From positions 69,424,606 to 69,488,605 of the forward strand of contig OY288243.1 in the NCBI GenBank assembly GCA_958450325.1: 64,000 nucleotides of DNA, in the 5' to 3' direction. Positions within the stretch are counted from its first letter, which is position 1, and every line of letters begins with the position of its first letter. The notes beneath the pieces were generated by a model that saw only the letters and a list, made by a program, of their open reading frames with translations, had not been told where the DNA came from and searched no databases. The stretch comes from Agrostemma githago (lineage: Eukaryota > Streptophyta > Magnoliopsida > Caryophyllales > Caryophyllaceae). Below, piece after piece: positions 10,918 through 21,888 of this stretch. Both the position numbers and the translations under genes were made by a program.

Positions 10918-12112
10918 CACTCGATCGAGTGGACCAGCCCACTCGGTCGAGTAGGCTCGTATAAACCGCAGGAACCGGTATCAGACCGGGCACTCGATCG
11001 AGTGTCATGCACCACTCGATCGAGTGGCCTCTCTCCTATTCGGAACCGGAATCTATTCCTATCCAAACCGGGTGTTTCCTCCCATCTACAATCGCCTTTT
11101 CCTATCCAAAGCGGGTGTTTCTTCTCATCCAAAACTGGTACCTTTCCTAGCAAAAGCTGGGTACCCTCTCCTATAAATACACCCCTTTGCACACACACAA
11201 TTCACAACGAAAAACAACAATTCATCCCCCGAAACTTCAGCATCCTTTAGCAAACCCGAGATCAAAACTCGTCAAAGACCCGAGAGCAAAACTCGCCAAA
11301 TCCCTTCCCAATTATAAACCACCATAACTCATCCGCATTATCTTGATGCTCCCGTGCCTAAGCCACAGCTAGACGAGCCCCGTTCCGAGAGTACAAAGTA
11401 TGTAGGTTGAGGGTGCAAATTCAATCCCGACTTCTCCTTTTTCTTCTCTTCTCTTTCTCTCGTCCGTCTGTCTTCTTCTTCTCGTCGTCGTCACGTATTT
11501 TTAGTTTTTTCTCGTCTCTAATATCGATATTATTGCTACTACTATCTAATTTACATAAAAACAATCGTTCTTAAGATGCGATGTCGACTCTATAATTGAA
11601 TATCGTGTCTAAAAGAATTAGTCAATAAATCAAACTAACACGAACTCGTTGATGCTAAGATAATCGTCACATAGTCCGAAATGACTAATTACGACATTAC
11701 AACGCGGAGAGAATTATTTCGTCTTAGTTCGATTTAAAACGACTTATAACGTTTTTTTTTTCTTCTAAAATTCACTCTAAATATTAGATATTGATTCCAC
11801 AATCAAATATCGAATATAACGAGTATCGAAAACTGAATCGAGTGTAAATCATGTTATATTTACACGCGATTTAGCAAAATTATCAATTTTAAAATTAAAA
11901 GCAAATTCACGAACAATAGTTCGTACAGGAATCACTCGACCGAGTGCCTAGCCCACTGGATCGAGTGACACCCCAAATCAGAGGCAGAATGTTTTTTCGA
12001 GGACCACTCGATCGAGTGTCACACCTGACTCGATCGAGTGGCACCACAAAATCGAGGCAGGAGGGTTTTTCAAGAGGCACTCGACCGAGTCCCTCCATGA
12101 CTCGATCGAGTG
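10918..12112 (+). repeat. CACTCGATCGAGTG palindromes in element C
   Basis: Copies or one- to two-base variants lie at 10918, 10940, 10991, 11013, 11933, 11954, 12005, 12027, 12078 and 12099. The second group is evenly paired, with partners 21-22 bases apart, about two helical turns. Four more sit in the left LTR. Confidence 0.85.
11170..11177 (+). promoter_or_regulatory. TATA-like box in the LTR of element C
   Basis: TATAAATA occurs within CCTCTCCTATAAATACACCCC, followed by a CA-rich leader. It lies 145 bases after the last palindrome of the first group, so those palindromes would sit in U3. Confidence 0.45.
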
Positions 12113-12894
12113 ATCTCTGTCACGTCAAAACCGTGAGCCCTTCAACATATTTCGAGTCTTAATAAAATTCTTTTTATGACTTCGGTCAACACGTGTCAAG
12201 TCCATCACGTGTCCTAATCTTTTCAAAACCATACATCGTGTCCTTTATATCATTCTATACTATTTACAAACCGTTATTATCGTTACTAACTCGTTTGTTT
12301 CTTCTTTTGTATTTTATTCTCGTTGTTTGTTTTATTATACTGAATCGAACCTCGCATGCTAAATACAACTACGATATAATTCAAAGATGCATTAAACGAT
12401 GTAGATCAAACATAATTCACATGTTTAGTCAAAATACTGATAGCATTCAACCGAATTACAAAAGCGCGTATTCTAAAATCGAACGATATCTTAGTAGAGG
12501 CCGCTAAGTGCGGGCGGGTTTGGGTGTTCTTTGTGAACTTCCCAACATGTACCCTCACCCCTTACTCAGAACCGTGGTTTCCGGATGTCCGAAACCATTG
12601 GCGCACGAGAGTCATTCAATACACGGTAACCGATCATGTCGGTATCGGTATCGCAATTCAAAGGGACGAACCCCATAAACTCTGAAATCCGAATGGGTCG
12701 TACTTTGTGCACGGCCCACCAAGACATATAGTGGGTTCGAATGGGCCCGAATTCCCACAAAGTTAGGTGGCGACTCCAACTTCGATTTAAATTTCAATTC
12801 GAGATCCATCTCACATGAGATTCATTCGCCTCCCCAAACCCGCGCGTGGCCGCGTCGGGGTGGACCTATGTCATGTCCACACAACTGCTTAAGT

Positions 12895-13860
12895 TTATGC
12901 AAGAAAAGGCTCTGGAAATTGAAAGGGCTGGCTAAGTGGGGAACTCTCCTTTGGAAAATCATTAATGATGCTCTTTCGGCGGGAGAGGAATTTATGAAGC
13001 GTAATATCACATGACACTCTTACTGCCATACCTGTAATAACAAGAATGTTGTTGAGTCCACTGTTCACATCTTCAGAGATTGCCCAGTCTTGTCCCGTAT
13101 CTGGAAAGGGTGTGATCTGAAGATCAATACCACAACTAACTCTTTCATTGACATTAAAGATTGGGTTATTGACTGGCTTGACTATCTTCAGGGCAATTGT
13201 GACTCCCTGAATGGTATGATCCTCTTTCTATGTGTTCTATGGTCGATCTGGGATACTCAAAACATGTGTATCTTCCAAGGTCTTAACCCAAATGAAGTCT
13301 TTGTCAAGAACCTTCTCCAGAGTGAGAATTCAATTGCCCTTCAAGCGATTGACGGGAGTGAGTAGTCTTCTCTGCCACATGATGAGGATCATCCATGTGA
13401 GGATGGTCACGACCCTTCTAGTAAAGATAAGTTGTATCAAGTTATTGGCAATTACTCCTCATTTACTTGCGTCAGAATTATGGTTGATGCAACATGTAAA
13501 GGAATTGATAAAGCAGCCGCGGAATGGGTGGTTTATAGAACTGAAGGAATGTGTTTGTACGAAGGTGCGACAAAGATCTGGGTTCTCTCACCTTTGCAGG
13601 CGGAGGCTGTCAGTCTCTATGAGGCGGTCAAGTGGGCAACAAAAAATGGTTTTCTTCATGTTAATCTTGTCAGTGATTGCTTACAGCTGGTTGGGCAAGT
13701 TGCAGAGTTTGACAAGGATACACCCGGTACTACTAGAATTTTAGGAAATCTCGCATCTCTTCTTTCTTTAATTAGTTTCATTGTTTCACAATTGAATACG
13801 TTCCTTGGGTCATTAATTTTAAGGCACATAGAATTGCTGCTGTGGCGCTTGATTTATGAT
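12895..13860 (+). pseudogene. Decayed LINE, last part: zinc finger and RNase H
   Basis: This continues the LINE broken at 7737. WKLKGLAKWGTLLWKIINDAL is followed by a zf-RVT-like finger CHTC...H...C at 13027-13083. A plant-LINE RNase H then follows in two frames, with VDATCKGI, LSPLQAEAVSLYEAVKWA and NLVSDCLQLVGQ giving the D, E and D positions. The final EYVPWV-INFKAHRIA motif near 13797-13845 marks the end of RNase H. Stops at 13364 and a frame change near 13750 show it is dead. The nested order is LINE first, then C and A. Confidence 0.8.
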
Positions 13861-13972
13861 TTCCACTCTTGTTTTCTATTGGCAAAAAAAACTTGCTACT
13901 CAGTTATTTATACCGTGGTTGTACATTACATTCGTTTAATCGAATAATAGATTTCTACATGGTATCAGCCTG
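13861..13972 (+). other. Probable copia LTR end with initiator-Met tRNA primer site
   Basis: TGGTATCAGCC at 13960 resembles the TGGTATCAGAGC primer site of Ty1/copia elements and directly follows ...TTCTACA, a plausible LTR end. A copia gag-protease remnant lies downstream at 15.8-17.0 kb, which supports the reading. The LTR itself cannot be delimited. Confidence 0.45.
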
Positions 13973-14254
13973 CTAGCTCCATGATAACTTCGTTATTGAC
14001 CGTATTTCCACACCATTTTGACGTTTATTTAGCCTCGATTAATCGTGTTTTCTTAGGCATTTTGACTCATTTCAGATCACCTATCTTTTGTATTACTTGG
14101 GTTTTTGCGTTTCTTGCTTGTTTTTAGGCGTTTCCGTGTCAAAAACGATAAAACCCGAGCATGCCCGAGTAAAAGAAAGCACGTGGACCGAGTTCGAGCC
14201 TAGACAAGCGCATAGAAGATCAAGAAACGGAAAAATAGGCATAGAAAGAGTTAA

Positions 14255-14270
14255 GCACGGTCCACCGTGC
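14255..14270 (+). repeat. GCACGG-TCCA-CCGTGC palindrome
   Basis: A perfect 6-bp-arm inverted repeat upstream of the TATA-like site of the LTR-like block, with partial relatives (GGCACGGTG, GAACGTGC, ACCGCGCGT) in the next 60 bases. Its place in the LTR parallels the palindromes of families A/B and C. Confidence 0.65.
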
Positions 14271-15353
14271 GTAACTCCTTCAGGCACGGTGTGAACGTGC
14301 GATTCTCACCGCGCGTAACACACGTTTGGTGCGCAGCTCCGGTTTTCTTATTTTCTCCGTTTTCAACCGGTTTTCTATGTAACCTAATTGCAACATATAA
14401 ATACCTAATTTCTGATTTTGCCTCTAAGCTTTTCATTATTCACTAGTTTCACATTTTGAATTCTTGGGTTTTTAGAGAGAAGTGTAATTTTCCTATTTTC
14501 TTTTGTTATTATCCTCCTTGTCTCTCCATCTTTGGTAATCTCTAATCTTTAGTTTAATTTTGTTTTTTCCTTATTGTTTTCCCCAATTCTTAGTCTTTGC
14601 TTGTTAGTTATTGTTAGTTCTTGTTAGTTCATCTTAGTTATTCTCTTCATTGTTTGTTAATCTAGATTCCTACTAAGTTAGCTTTCTCTCACTTTGTTCA
14701 TGTTTGTGAGTTTCTTCATGTTAGCATTAGAAATCCCCAATTATAAATCCCCAATTTGACCACTTTTGCATGATTAGTAGTAAATTTCAATTATTAAGTA
14801 TGTTCATAGGTAAAGACTCCACCTTTATGCTTAATTCTACTAATTTAGTCATGATTAGCGAGTAGTCACCCACTAGGGGTCGATGAAGCCTAAATTTGCC
14901 TAAATTGTGCCTCTTGTATGTCTTGTATTAATTGAATTGGGTAATTGGGTGAAGTGAATTGGGTAATTGGGTGAAGTAGTGTTGAGGATTTGGATTACCT
15001 TGGTTTAGGAGTTTGAGACGGTCCTTGTCCCTTGGTCATCGATGGGAGTCGATTAGGATGGGTAACCGGTTTGACCTCTCTATCTTGTCTTGTCGTACTA
15101 GATCGAACACGGGAGTGGTGTCTAGCGTGGTATCCTTCACACTAGTATGCGTACCTTTTTGACTTGAGTCGGTTTGAGGATTATCACGGGAGTGACCCTC
15201 GGATTTGACTTAGGGATTCCACCTTACGAACCCGGGAGGGAGGTAAACGGAGAAATTAGTCAGACACGAACCTGCGAGGGAGGTGGTCGGCCTAGAACGC
15301 ATACAACTTCGCCCTTGATCTCGATTCCTTCGATACTCGATATACTTTGGTGC

Positions 15354-15559
15354 GATTTAGGTGGATTGAAGTGACATCGTTCCCTAGTCCTTTTTATCCT
15401 TGATAAATCATTATTCCTCTCGTTATCACCTTTTCTTATTTTAGTTTCATTTTTCTGATTTAGGTGGATTGAAGTGACATCGTTCCCTAGTCCTTTTTAT
15501 CCTTGATAAATCGTTATTCCTCTCGTTATCACCTTTTCTTATTTTAGTTTCATTTTTCT
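15354..15559 (+). repeat. Two-copy tandem duplication, unit 103 bp
   Basis: A unit starting GATTTAGGTGGATTGAAGTG is repeated head to tail at 15354 and 15457 with about one base difference (AAATCATT versus AAATCGTT). Confidence 0.9.
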
Positions 15560-15779
15560 TTTAGTCATTCCCTATCTTAGTTATCATTTATTCATCTAGT
15601 TTTAGTCTACCATCAATCATTTCTATCGACTTAGATAAACAATTAGAATTGAAGCGATTAGGAATCACTACACTCCTCGTGGACCAACCCTTTCTAGTGA
15701 ACGATAAAATCGTGCGCTTGCGAGGTAATTAAAACCCCAACACTCCAAAGATCTTCCCAAATTTTTGCCCCCCCCCCCT

Positions 15780-16976
15780 CCACGCCACCCCACTTCGATC
15801 CATGTCGACTGTCCACTATGCCCCCTGCATCCGATCGACGACGATTGCTCACCACCGCGGTCCCGCCCCGGCCCACCATACACTACTCGATTTACACTGT
15901 CACCAATATTCAAAACAAAGTCTAGCCGGCGGTGCTCGACGACATACACCAAGGTCACATACTTGTCTTGGGTCCAACTTTTCACCCTCCATGCATGCCC
16001 GAGGGTGCAAAGTTCTCCATCACATTGATGGAACCAACGACCGACCCGCCACTACCGATCCATCGTACACATCTTGGTATGAAATTTGTACCCACATCCT
16101 ACAATTGATTATTTACAGTACTATGTTCAATGAGTTTGTTCCATGTCCTCGAACCCGACTCCATCGCCCAAGAGGCATGGAATCGTGTCTAAATTTTTTT
16201 TAAAATAACAAAGAAACCCGTGTCTCTAGCCTCGAGAGTAAATTCATCAATCTCAAACTCGAAGTTACGCTCTCGTTTGATGCCTATTGTCAACGTCTTC
16301 GGGAAATATCCGGGTAACTCAAAGATGTTGTCGCTCCTGTCACTGATCAACGCCTAGTCCTTCAATTAGTCTGAGGACTCTCGAAGGAATACACTACGGG
16401 TTGCTTACATCAATCAAACTATGCCCAATTTCGAAACTACTTGTAGTATGATAGAATGGGAAAACCACTGAACCGCTCACCTTGACCCCCTTGCCTCGTT
16501 CTCCGCGCTAGTGGTCCCCGCCCCACCACCCGAGACTCGTGTCTGGGACGACACCCGCTAGAACCCGACCGAGAAAAACCGGCCCAACACCTGCCAACCA
16601 AGTGGTCGTCGCAACAATAGGGGCGCACCGGTCTAGTAACCAGCCACCGGTCAACCCTCGACATAGCCGAGTCCGCCTCTCTTGTACGGATGGGCCCCGC
16701 CTCCGTGTTCGTACCCGACCCATCCTGGCTGAGTGGGTCCAACAATGGTGGCAGACCAAGATTCCGCCTAACGCAGCCGCTCGCCCGAACCAGCGCCAAC
16801 CCGTGCGCCCACCGAGCACCATTCAGGCCTACGTCACCAATGATGATTTCACTCAATTCACGGACTTAGGTCAATCATTTCATGCTCTAACTCTTCAGCA
16901 CCACCTCGACAATGGTATTGGTTCATGGACACTGGTGCTTCGTCCCACCAAAGCAGCGTCGACCCAGGTATTGTGA
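15780..16976 (+). pseudogene. Decayed copia gag with start of protease
   Basis: Broken plus-strand frames read as a plant copia gag (UBN2 type): AQEAWNRV, a broken NNKETR, SLESKFINLKL, SFDAYCQRLREISG, DQRLVLQLV, then a Pro/Arg-rich stretch. It ends in WFMDTGASSHQSSVDPGIVT at 16915-16976, the copia protease active site with DTGAS and the usual upstream W-x-M-D. At least four in-frame stops are present. The GC-rich open frames on the minus strand here are shadows. Integrase and RT are absent downstream. Confidence 0.75.
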
Positions 16977-16993
16977 CAAAATATTAGAGACTT

Positions 16994-17245
16994 AGGGTGT
17001 GTTTGGATAAGAAAATGAGCGTGAAAACTAAGGAAGGGGAGGGGGAAAGATAAGACATAAAGTTTTCTCTCCAAATCTTATCTATTTAAATGGAGAAATG
17101 AATTGATTTGGAGGAGAGAAATGCATGGATCTATTTCTCCTCCAAATTCCTTGACCCTCATTTTATTATCCAAACAAAAATTATCATCTGCTTCCCTTTA
17201 AATTCTTTCCCTTCTATTTATCTCTATCCAAACACATACACTAGT
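16994..17245. mobile_element. MITE-like element with GTGTGTTTGGATA ends
   Basis: GGGTGTGTTTGGATAAG at the left and CTATCCAAACACATAC at the right form imperfect terminal inverted repeats around about 250 bp with further inner symmetry (TTTGGAGG / CCTCCAAA). No coding. The superfamily, hAT or PIF type, is undecided. Confidence 0.6.
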
Positions 17246-18043
17246 GTAATAGCATCTTTCATGAACCAATTCAATAACCACACTTTGTATTGTGTTGGAT
17301 GAATAATGATCATAAATGGCGTGTGTTTAAATAATAGGCATGCAAACATCATAATTATCAAAGCGAACTTTGAACTGATCTAGTCATTTAGTCATCTCAT
17401 ATGACTTCCATTCCTCATCCCTATTTTGACTTTCATAACGACTCATGCCCCAAAAGGTCTCCAGACACTACTTTCTTCTCCCTTGATCGACATGTATACT
17501 GCACCAGGCCAAATTATTAACTTGAGCTAAAACAAATGAACAAAAACGTTTATACTAATCATTCATGTGTATTTACAAAACATCAAGCTGTAACATATAC
17601 TCCATATTTCCATTCGATTTAAAAAAATGTATTGTTCATTAACTTCTACGGTTTATCTTGTGATATATACCATCCCATTTAATGGTTAGTGTGAATGGTT
17701 TTCAGACTGATAAGAGTTTTGTTACTTCCACCGATTTTAATTTATCTCTCCATTTGAATATAATATCCACCCAATTATTAAAAAGTGAAAAACCACCACC
17801 GCCACCACCACCACCACCAATCCATCTTAGCTTCTTACTTACATGATATGGTGAAATTAAAGTAGAGTCATTGGATCACATTCACACCCTACTCTACTGT
17901 ATAGACCGAGAAGAAGCTGGACTCCAAGTCTCCAGGCCGAGTATATATAAGGATGAATATGGCTGGCTATCTTTAAGTAGAATCATTGGATCATTCCCTA
18001 TGCACTAGCATATAAGTAAGCATGCGGCATGCATACCGTATTA
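17246..18043. other. Non-coding spacer with short (CCA)n repeat
   Basis: No gene seen. A (CCA)n-type repeat lies at 17790-17820. The rest is unstructured AT-rich sequence. Confidence 0.6.
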
Positions 18044-18130
18044 CTCCCTCCCTCCCATCCATTTAATTCTTTACGCAGCTCAACCATTTCTCCTGACCCC
18101 ACGTAAAGATTTGAATGGATGGGAATGGAG
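18044..18130. mobile_element. Stowaway-like MITE, 87 bp
   Basis: CTCCCTCCCTCCCATCCATTTAA... and ...TTGAATGGATGGGAATGGAG form terminal inverted repeats, flanked by TA on both sides (18042-18043 and 18131-18132), as expected for Tc1/mariner-related Stowaway elements. Confidence 0.75.
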
Positions 18131-18239
18131 TATTTAAGAAACATATCATATGGAATTGAATGGTACGTAAATACGTAATATATCTTGAATCTAATGAAAA
18201 CTCTTTGAATCGTTCTACTAATGAAATCAAGTAGTATTA

Positions 18240-18481
18240 CCTCTGTTCAATGAGTTGTATACATGTTCCATTTTGGTTTGTTTCATTCATTTGTATATAT
18301 TTCTACTATTGTTCACACAATTACTTGCTAAAAGACTATACTACACGAGTTAATAGACCCACCAAAATTACCTGATTGTTTAAAGGGAAGACGTAAAATG
18401 GTAGATAAGCAACGTTAACCCTAAAATTTACTTAATTCATGTGCAAAAACAAATGTATACAATTCATTTAAACAGAGGGAA
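18240..18481. mobile_element. Stowaway-like MITE, about 240 bp
   Basis: CCTCTGTTCAATGAGTTGTATACAT on the left and ATGTATACAATTCATTTAAACAGAGGGA on the right are imperfect inverted repeats with TA next to each end. Confidence 0.65.
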
Positions 18482-18869
18482 TAACATTTAAGGGACAACT
18501 ACCACATGTCTTAGTATTTACAAACCTATTATTCTTTAAATTGAACCATCAGTTATATCTCATTTATTTTTGAAAATTTATGGTGATTATCACAGGAGAG
18601 GTGCATCAATCAATGCATAAAGTATTAATTTACGGATGAGAATTTACCTGTTGGATCAAAATAGAGGAATATTTATAAATATTGGTAACATTTAAGATAT
18701 TACTCAAAAAATAATGTTTTTTAATATTTTAAAATTACAAAATCAATTGTAAAATAAAACTATATTTCTTTTAATAATTTATTAATAGACTAAAATAATT
18801 TATGAACAAAATGATCGGGATAGGAGATCCACGATAGGTTTAAAGAGGTTCACAAAAGAAGAAATAGAG

Positions 18870-19050
18870 TTTGTACTTTCAGTTGGTCGCGACGTATATA
18901 TCCGTCGCAAGCTTAAGACGGGTCAAGTAGATACCATTTGAGGGAAAAAGGACAAAGGTCCCACCAATCTTACTTTTGTCTTTTCCCCTCAAATAGTATT
19001 TACTTGACCCGTCATACGTTTGTGACGGATATCCCCGTCACAAACAAGAA
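18870..19050. mobile_element. Foldback MITE, about 180 bp
   Basis: The left arm (TATATATCCGTCGCAAGC, ACGGGTCAAGTAGATAC) and the right arm (GTATTTACTTGACCCGT, TTGTGACGGATATCCCCGTC) are long inverted repeats around a short AAGGGTCC-like centre. The superfamily is not decided. Flanking duplications are unclear. Confidence 0.6.
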
Positions 19051-19784
19051 TTTGATAGTAAGGTTGGATAACGCTTGTCCCGAGAAAGATATTGGTGTGA
19101 GGAGCGAAAGAGGTGATGTCATAATGTGAAGTATGTGGGGCCAACTTTAAAGAAAAGAAGAGTTGTCATACTCATATCACAAAAAAGAGGTAAAGCTCAA
19201 ATTGTTCCGTCGTCCTTGGCCCTTTCACTCTGAACAAAGGAGAAACATTACACGAAATTGCGGCATGTCTACGTGCTTTCTTCCACTTAATTATTGTAAA
19301 ATACTTCCTTTGCATACTCTTTTTTTTATCTCATTTCATTAAAATATTCTTCACATATAGTATTCCCTTTCATTCATTCAATTTTTTACACTTACTATAA
19401 ATGAACAATTCAATTAATTTTTTACATTTTTCTTAAATTCAATTTTACCTTATAATTCTCATATTCTTCCTCTATTTTCACAAAATATCACTGCTTTTTT
19501 CCTTGAAATCAAGGATTATTTGGCTGGGATGAAGTAGTAGATAGATACGGAAATGCTTGCATTTGTTCATTCCAAATTCAAGTACATACTAAACGATTGT
19601 TCTAGAAATGGTTGATTATGAACAAATAAAAAAACACATACAATAAATATGGCGAATACAATGTATCAACTCGGAATCCTAACATTAATTTACACTAGTG
19701 TAGTGGCCCATGAAAATTCATTGGTTGGGACGTTTTTTTGTGTTTACGTAAGTCCCTCTACTGTTTTGGGGGAATTTATTAATA
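19051..19784. other. AT-rich spacer, no gene seen
   Basis: Only short frames and low-complexity AT-rich DNA. Confidence 0.6.
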
Positions 19785-20066
19785 CTCCCTCCGGTTTTAT
19801 ATGTTTGCCCCATATCGATTTGCACATAAATTAAGAAATTGGAAAATTGTGGGTGAAAAGTACAATGATGAAGAAATAAAGGTGGACTAATAGGTATAAG
19901 GTAGTGATTAAAGTGTAAATATAGTGGCAAAATAGGTAAATAATAGAAATTCATAGGGACAATGTGGTAATATATATAAGACCAATATGGAAAGTGGAGA
20001 AATGGGGCAAACAATTAAAATTTGCCAAATAAGGAATACGGGGCAAACATAAAAAACCGGAGGGAG
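19785..20066. mobile_element. Stowaway-like MITE, 282 bp
   Basis: Left end CTCCCTCCGGTTTTATATGT, right end AAAACCGGAGGGAG after ACGGGGCAAACATA. The inverted repeats extend about 30 bp, with TA duplications at 19783-19784 and 20067-20068. Open frames inside come from the symmetry and are not genes. Confidence 0.85.
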
Positions 20067-20089
20067 TATATCAGTATGAATTGTATGCT

Positions 20090-20470
20090 GAAACATTAAA
20101 CAAAAATACATTAAAGGGTGAACTTAAACAAAAATATTGCCATGAAATAATATTGAATATCATAAATTATAGAAACCTATATTGAGTTATATTGAATAAT
20201 CATAAATTATCGAATATCATAAATATATATATTAACAACTATATTGAATAATCATAAACCTATATTAAGTTATATTGAATAATCATAAATTATAGAATAT
20301 CATGAAATAATATCGAATATCGTAAATTAATATAGAAATATATATTAAGATATACGTATGAATTGTGCAAAGTAGTAAATTGTAAACATATATCATAAAT
20401 TAATATAGAAACATATATTAAGACATATAGCAAACAATTTCGAGAATAAATTTTGAATTGATACAGTAAT
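20090..20470. repeat. AT-rich degenerate repeats
   Basis: Phrases such as ATATTGAATAATCATAAAT and TTATAGAATATCATGAAAT recur with drift. No coding. Confidence 0.6.
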
Positions 20471-21022
20471 CGACAAACGTGATAAACGTATTAGTGTTTA
20501 ATTTTGTATTATGCTTTTTTAGGTTTTACGTTTTCTGTTTGCAAATATTAAAGGGATACTGTGATGTATTAGAGTTTCATATTTTGAATCACGGATTAAT
20601 TTAGCTGGTATAATGTCCAGGTTAATTCAGTGCGAAGACGGGATTGTGAAGTGGGAATTGTCCAGCTCAAACTGTGCAAGCCAATACGTTGAATGCAACA
20701 TATAGCTTGATTAGGAAGATTTACTTAATTGCCTAAAATAACTCTCGATTAATGTGGATGGAGTATTTCAGAATGGAGATCAATCAGCTGTGCCACCCCA
20801 CCCTACCATGCAACTGGTAGAATATTACCCTACTGTCGACAAAGTATATTCATAAGCAGTTCTCCTTGGGGCCGGTTGTTAAACCACCACCGACATCATA
20901 GGATAGGCTACGTTGGCAGTTGTGAGTGGAGAACTGCCATCCTCGAGTAACTTGGGATATCGTTTGATATACATGAACCGTCACCATAGAGTATCTTACG
21001 TTGTAATTTCCATTTTATGAAA
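20471..21022. other. Spacer, no gene seen
   Basis: Non-coding, with no clear ends of a known element up to the Helitron terminus at 21023. Confidence 0.5.
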
Positions 21023-21055
21023 CTAGTTGGAATGCCCGGCGTTGCTCGGGCATTA
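21023..21055 (-). mobile_element. Helitron 3' terminus (minus strand)
   Basis: Read on the minus strand this is AATGCCCG-AGCAACGC-CGGGCATT, a perfect 8-bp stem, then CCAA, then CTAG followed by T. Hairpin, short spacer, CTRR and a host T are the defining marks of Helitron 3' ends. A degraded relative of the same hairpin lies at about 21277-21330. The 5' TC end, which should lie at higher coordinates, was not found, so element length is unknown. Confidence 0.65.
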
Positions 21056-21173
21056 TCATTCCGGTTTGCGTTAACATAGATCTTTTTAAAAGATGTGTTA
21101 TTTTTAAGAGATAGAAATTGTTACGGTTACAATTTTATGTACCAATATGTTATGTTAGCTCATATCTCAAATA

Positions 21174-21262
21174 CTCCCCCCTCTCGTTCATTTATTTGTC
21201 TTTGATTAAAATATTTCACACAATGAATATAAAAGACAAACAAATGAATAAAACGGAGAAGG
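21174..21262. mobile_element. Stowaway-like MITE, 89 bp
   Basis: Ends CTCCCCCCTCTCGTTCATTT and AATGAATAAAACGGAGAAGG with extended inverted symmetry (TTTGTCTTT / AAAGACAAA) and TA at 21172-21173 and 21263-21264. Confidence 0.75.
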
Positions 21263-21728
21263 TAGTTTATAACATTACTCGATGCTCGGGCTTAGCTTTG
21301 ACATTTCAATTAGCGTTAACACGGATATTTTAAGATGCGTGACTTAAAAAATGAACAAACTGTTACAGACTTACAGTTATGGAGTACGGTATATTTTTAC
21401 AAGCCACATATTGAATATATATGACATATCGATAGGTTGTTACGATACAAACTCGTACAAACTACTCCATTGCATAAGATCATATTTCAAACAGTTTACA
21501 GCATCCACGTATAGTTAGATATTAAAGTTTCATACAAAAATCAATTACTATATCATACTCGTAATGCATAATGTACTACGGAGTATTTATTAATACGTTA
21601 AACTATAACTTTTTAAACTCTTTTACTTACAGATTTAGAGACTTTTCTTTCTAATTTAAGGTCGAAATTCTAAAACCAATCCACTAAACCTGCTTAAGTA
21701 AAATTATGATAATTAATAAGTACTTCAT

Positions 21729-21730
<2 letters not shown>

Positions 21731-21766
<36 letters not shown>
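21731..21766. repeat. (AAT)n/(ATT)n inverted microsatellite
   Basis: AAT repeats pass directly into ATT repeats, giving a perfect inverted repeat that could extrude. Confidence 0.85.
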
Positions 21767-21797
21767 GAAACAACGTTTCTAATATTTAAAATATATA

Positions 21798-21888
21798 CTA
21801 CCTCCGGTTACTATTTTTCGCCTCAGTATCTTACTATTTGTGAGAAGTATTTTAATGAAACAAGATAAAAAATAGTGACTGAATGGAG
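21798..21888. mobile_element. Stowaway-like MITE, 91 bp
   Basis: CTACCTCCGGTTACTATTTTT and AAAAAATAGTGACTGAATGGAG are imperfect terminal inverted repeats with TA at 21796-21797 and 21889-21890. Confidence 0.65.

Larger units (their letters stand above)
7738..12890 (+). mobile_element. Element C: degenerate LTR retrotransposon inserted in the LINE
   Basis: Two direct repeats starting TGTAGACACCCACATTTGG (7738 and 10498) bracket 2.2 kb of non-coding DNA. The first repeat stops matching after about 545 bp, so the left LTR, and with it the primer site, seems truncated. AAGT flanks both sides (7734-7737 and 12891-12894) and the LINE frame continues beyond, so this is a real insertion, but the exact right end and duplication length are uncertain. 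No gag or pol is left. LTR length and the tandem repeats before the 3' LTR recall the Ogre/Tat branch, which is inference. Confidence 0.7.
10498..12890 (+). repeat. Right LTR of element C (about 2.39 kb, right end uncertain)
   Basis: It starts TGTAGACACCC like the left copy. The right end is placed before the flanking AAGT at 12891. TGTCCACA near 12881 would pair with the starting TGTAGACA and may be the true terminus. It contains ten palindromes and a leader-like TCTATAAATACACC at about 11170. The part from 11040 to 12890 has no counterpart in the left LTR. Confidence 0.6.
13973..15735. repeat. LTR-like non-coding block (possible solo LTR)
   Basis: No coding frame is present. A TATA-like ACATATAAATACC at about 14393 is followed by a CT-rich leader, then by CTCCTCGTGGACCAACCC and AAAATCGTGCGCTTGCGAG near the right end, phrases that resemble the 3' ends of plant gypsy LTRs (compare CTCCCTGTGGAATCGACCC in A and B). 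It separates the copia primer site from copia gag, so it probably inserted into that element. Exact ends and target duplication were not found. Confidence 0.5.

Noticed and set aside
8158..12112. CRISPR-like array of CACTCGATCGAGTG repeats
   Set aside because: Spacing is irregular, the repeats lie in LTRs of a plant retrotransposon, and no cas genes or prokaryotic context exist.
16437..16856. 139-aa and 104-aa minus-strand frames
   Set aside because: They arise from the GC-rich, Pro/Arg-coding part of the decayed copia gag on the plus strand, which is supported by DTGAS and gag motifs.
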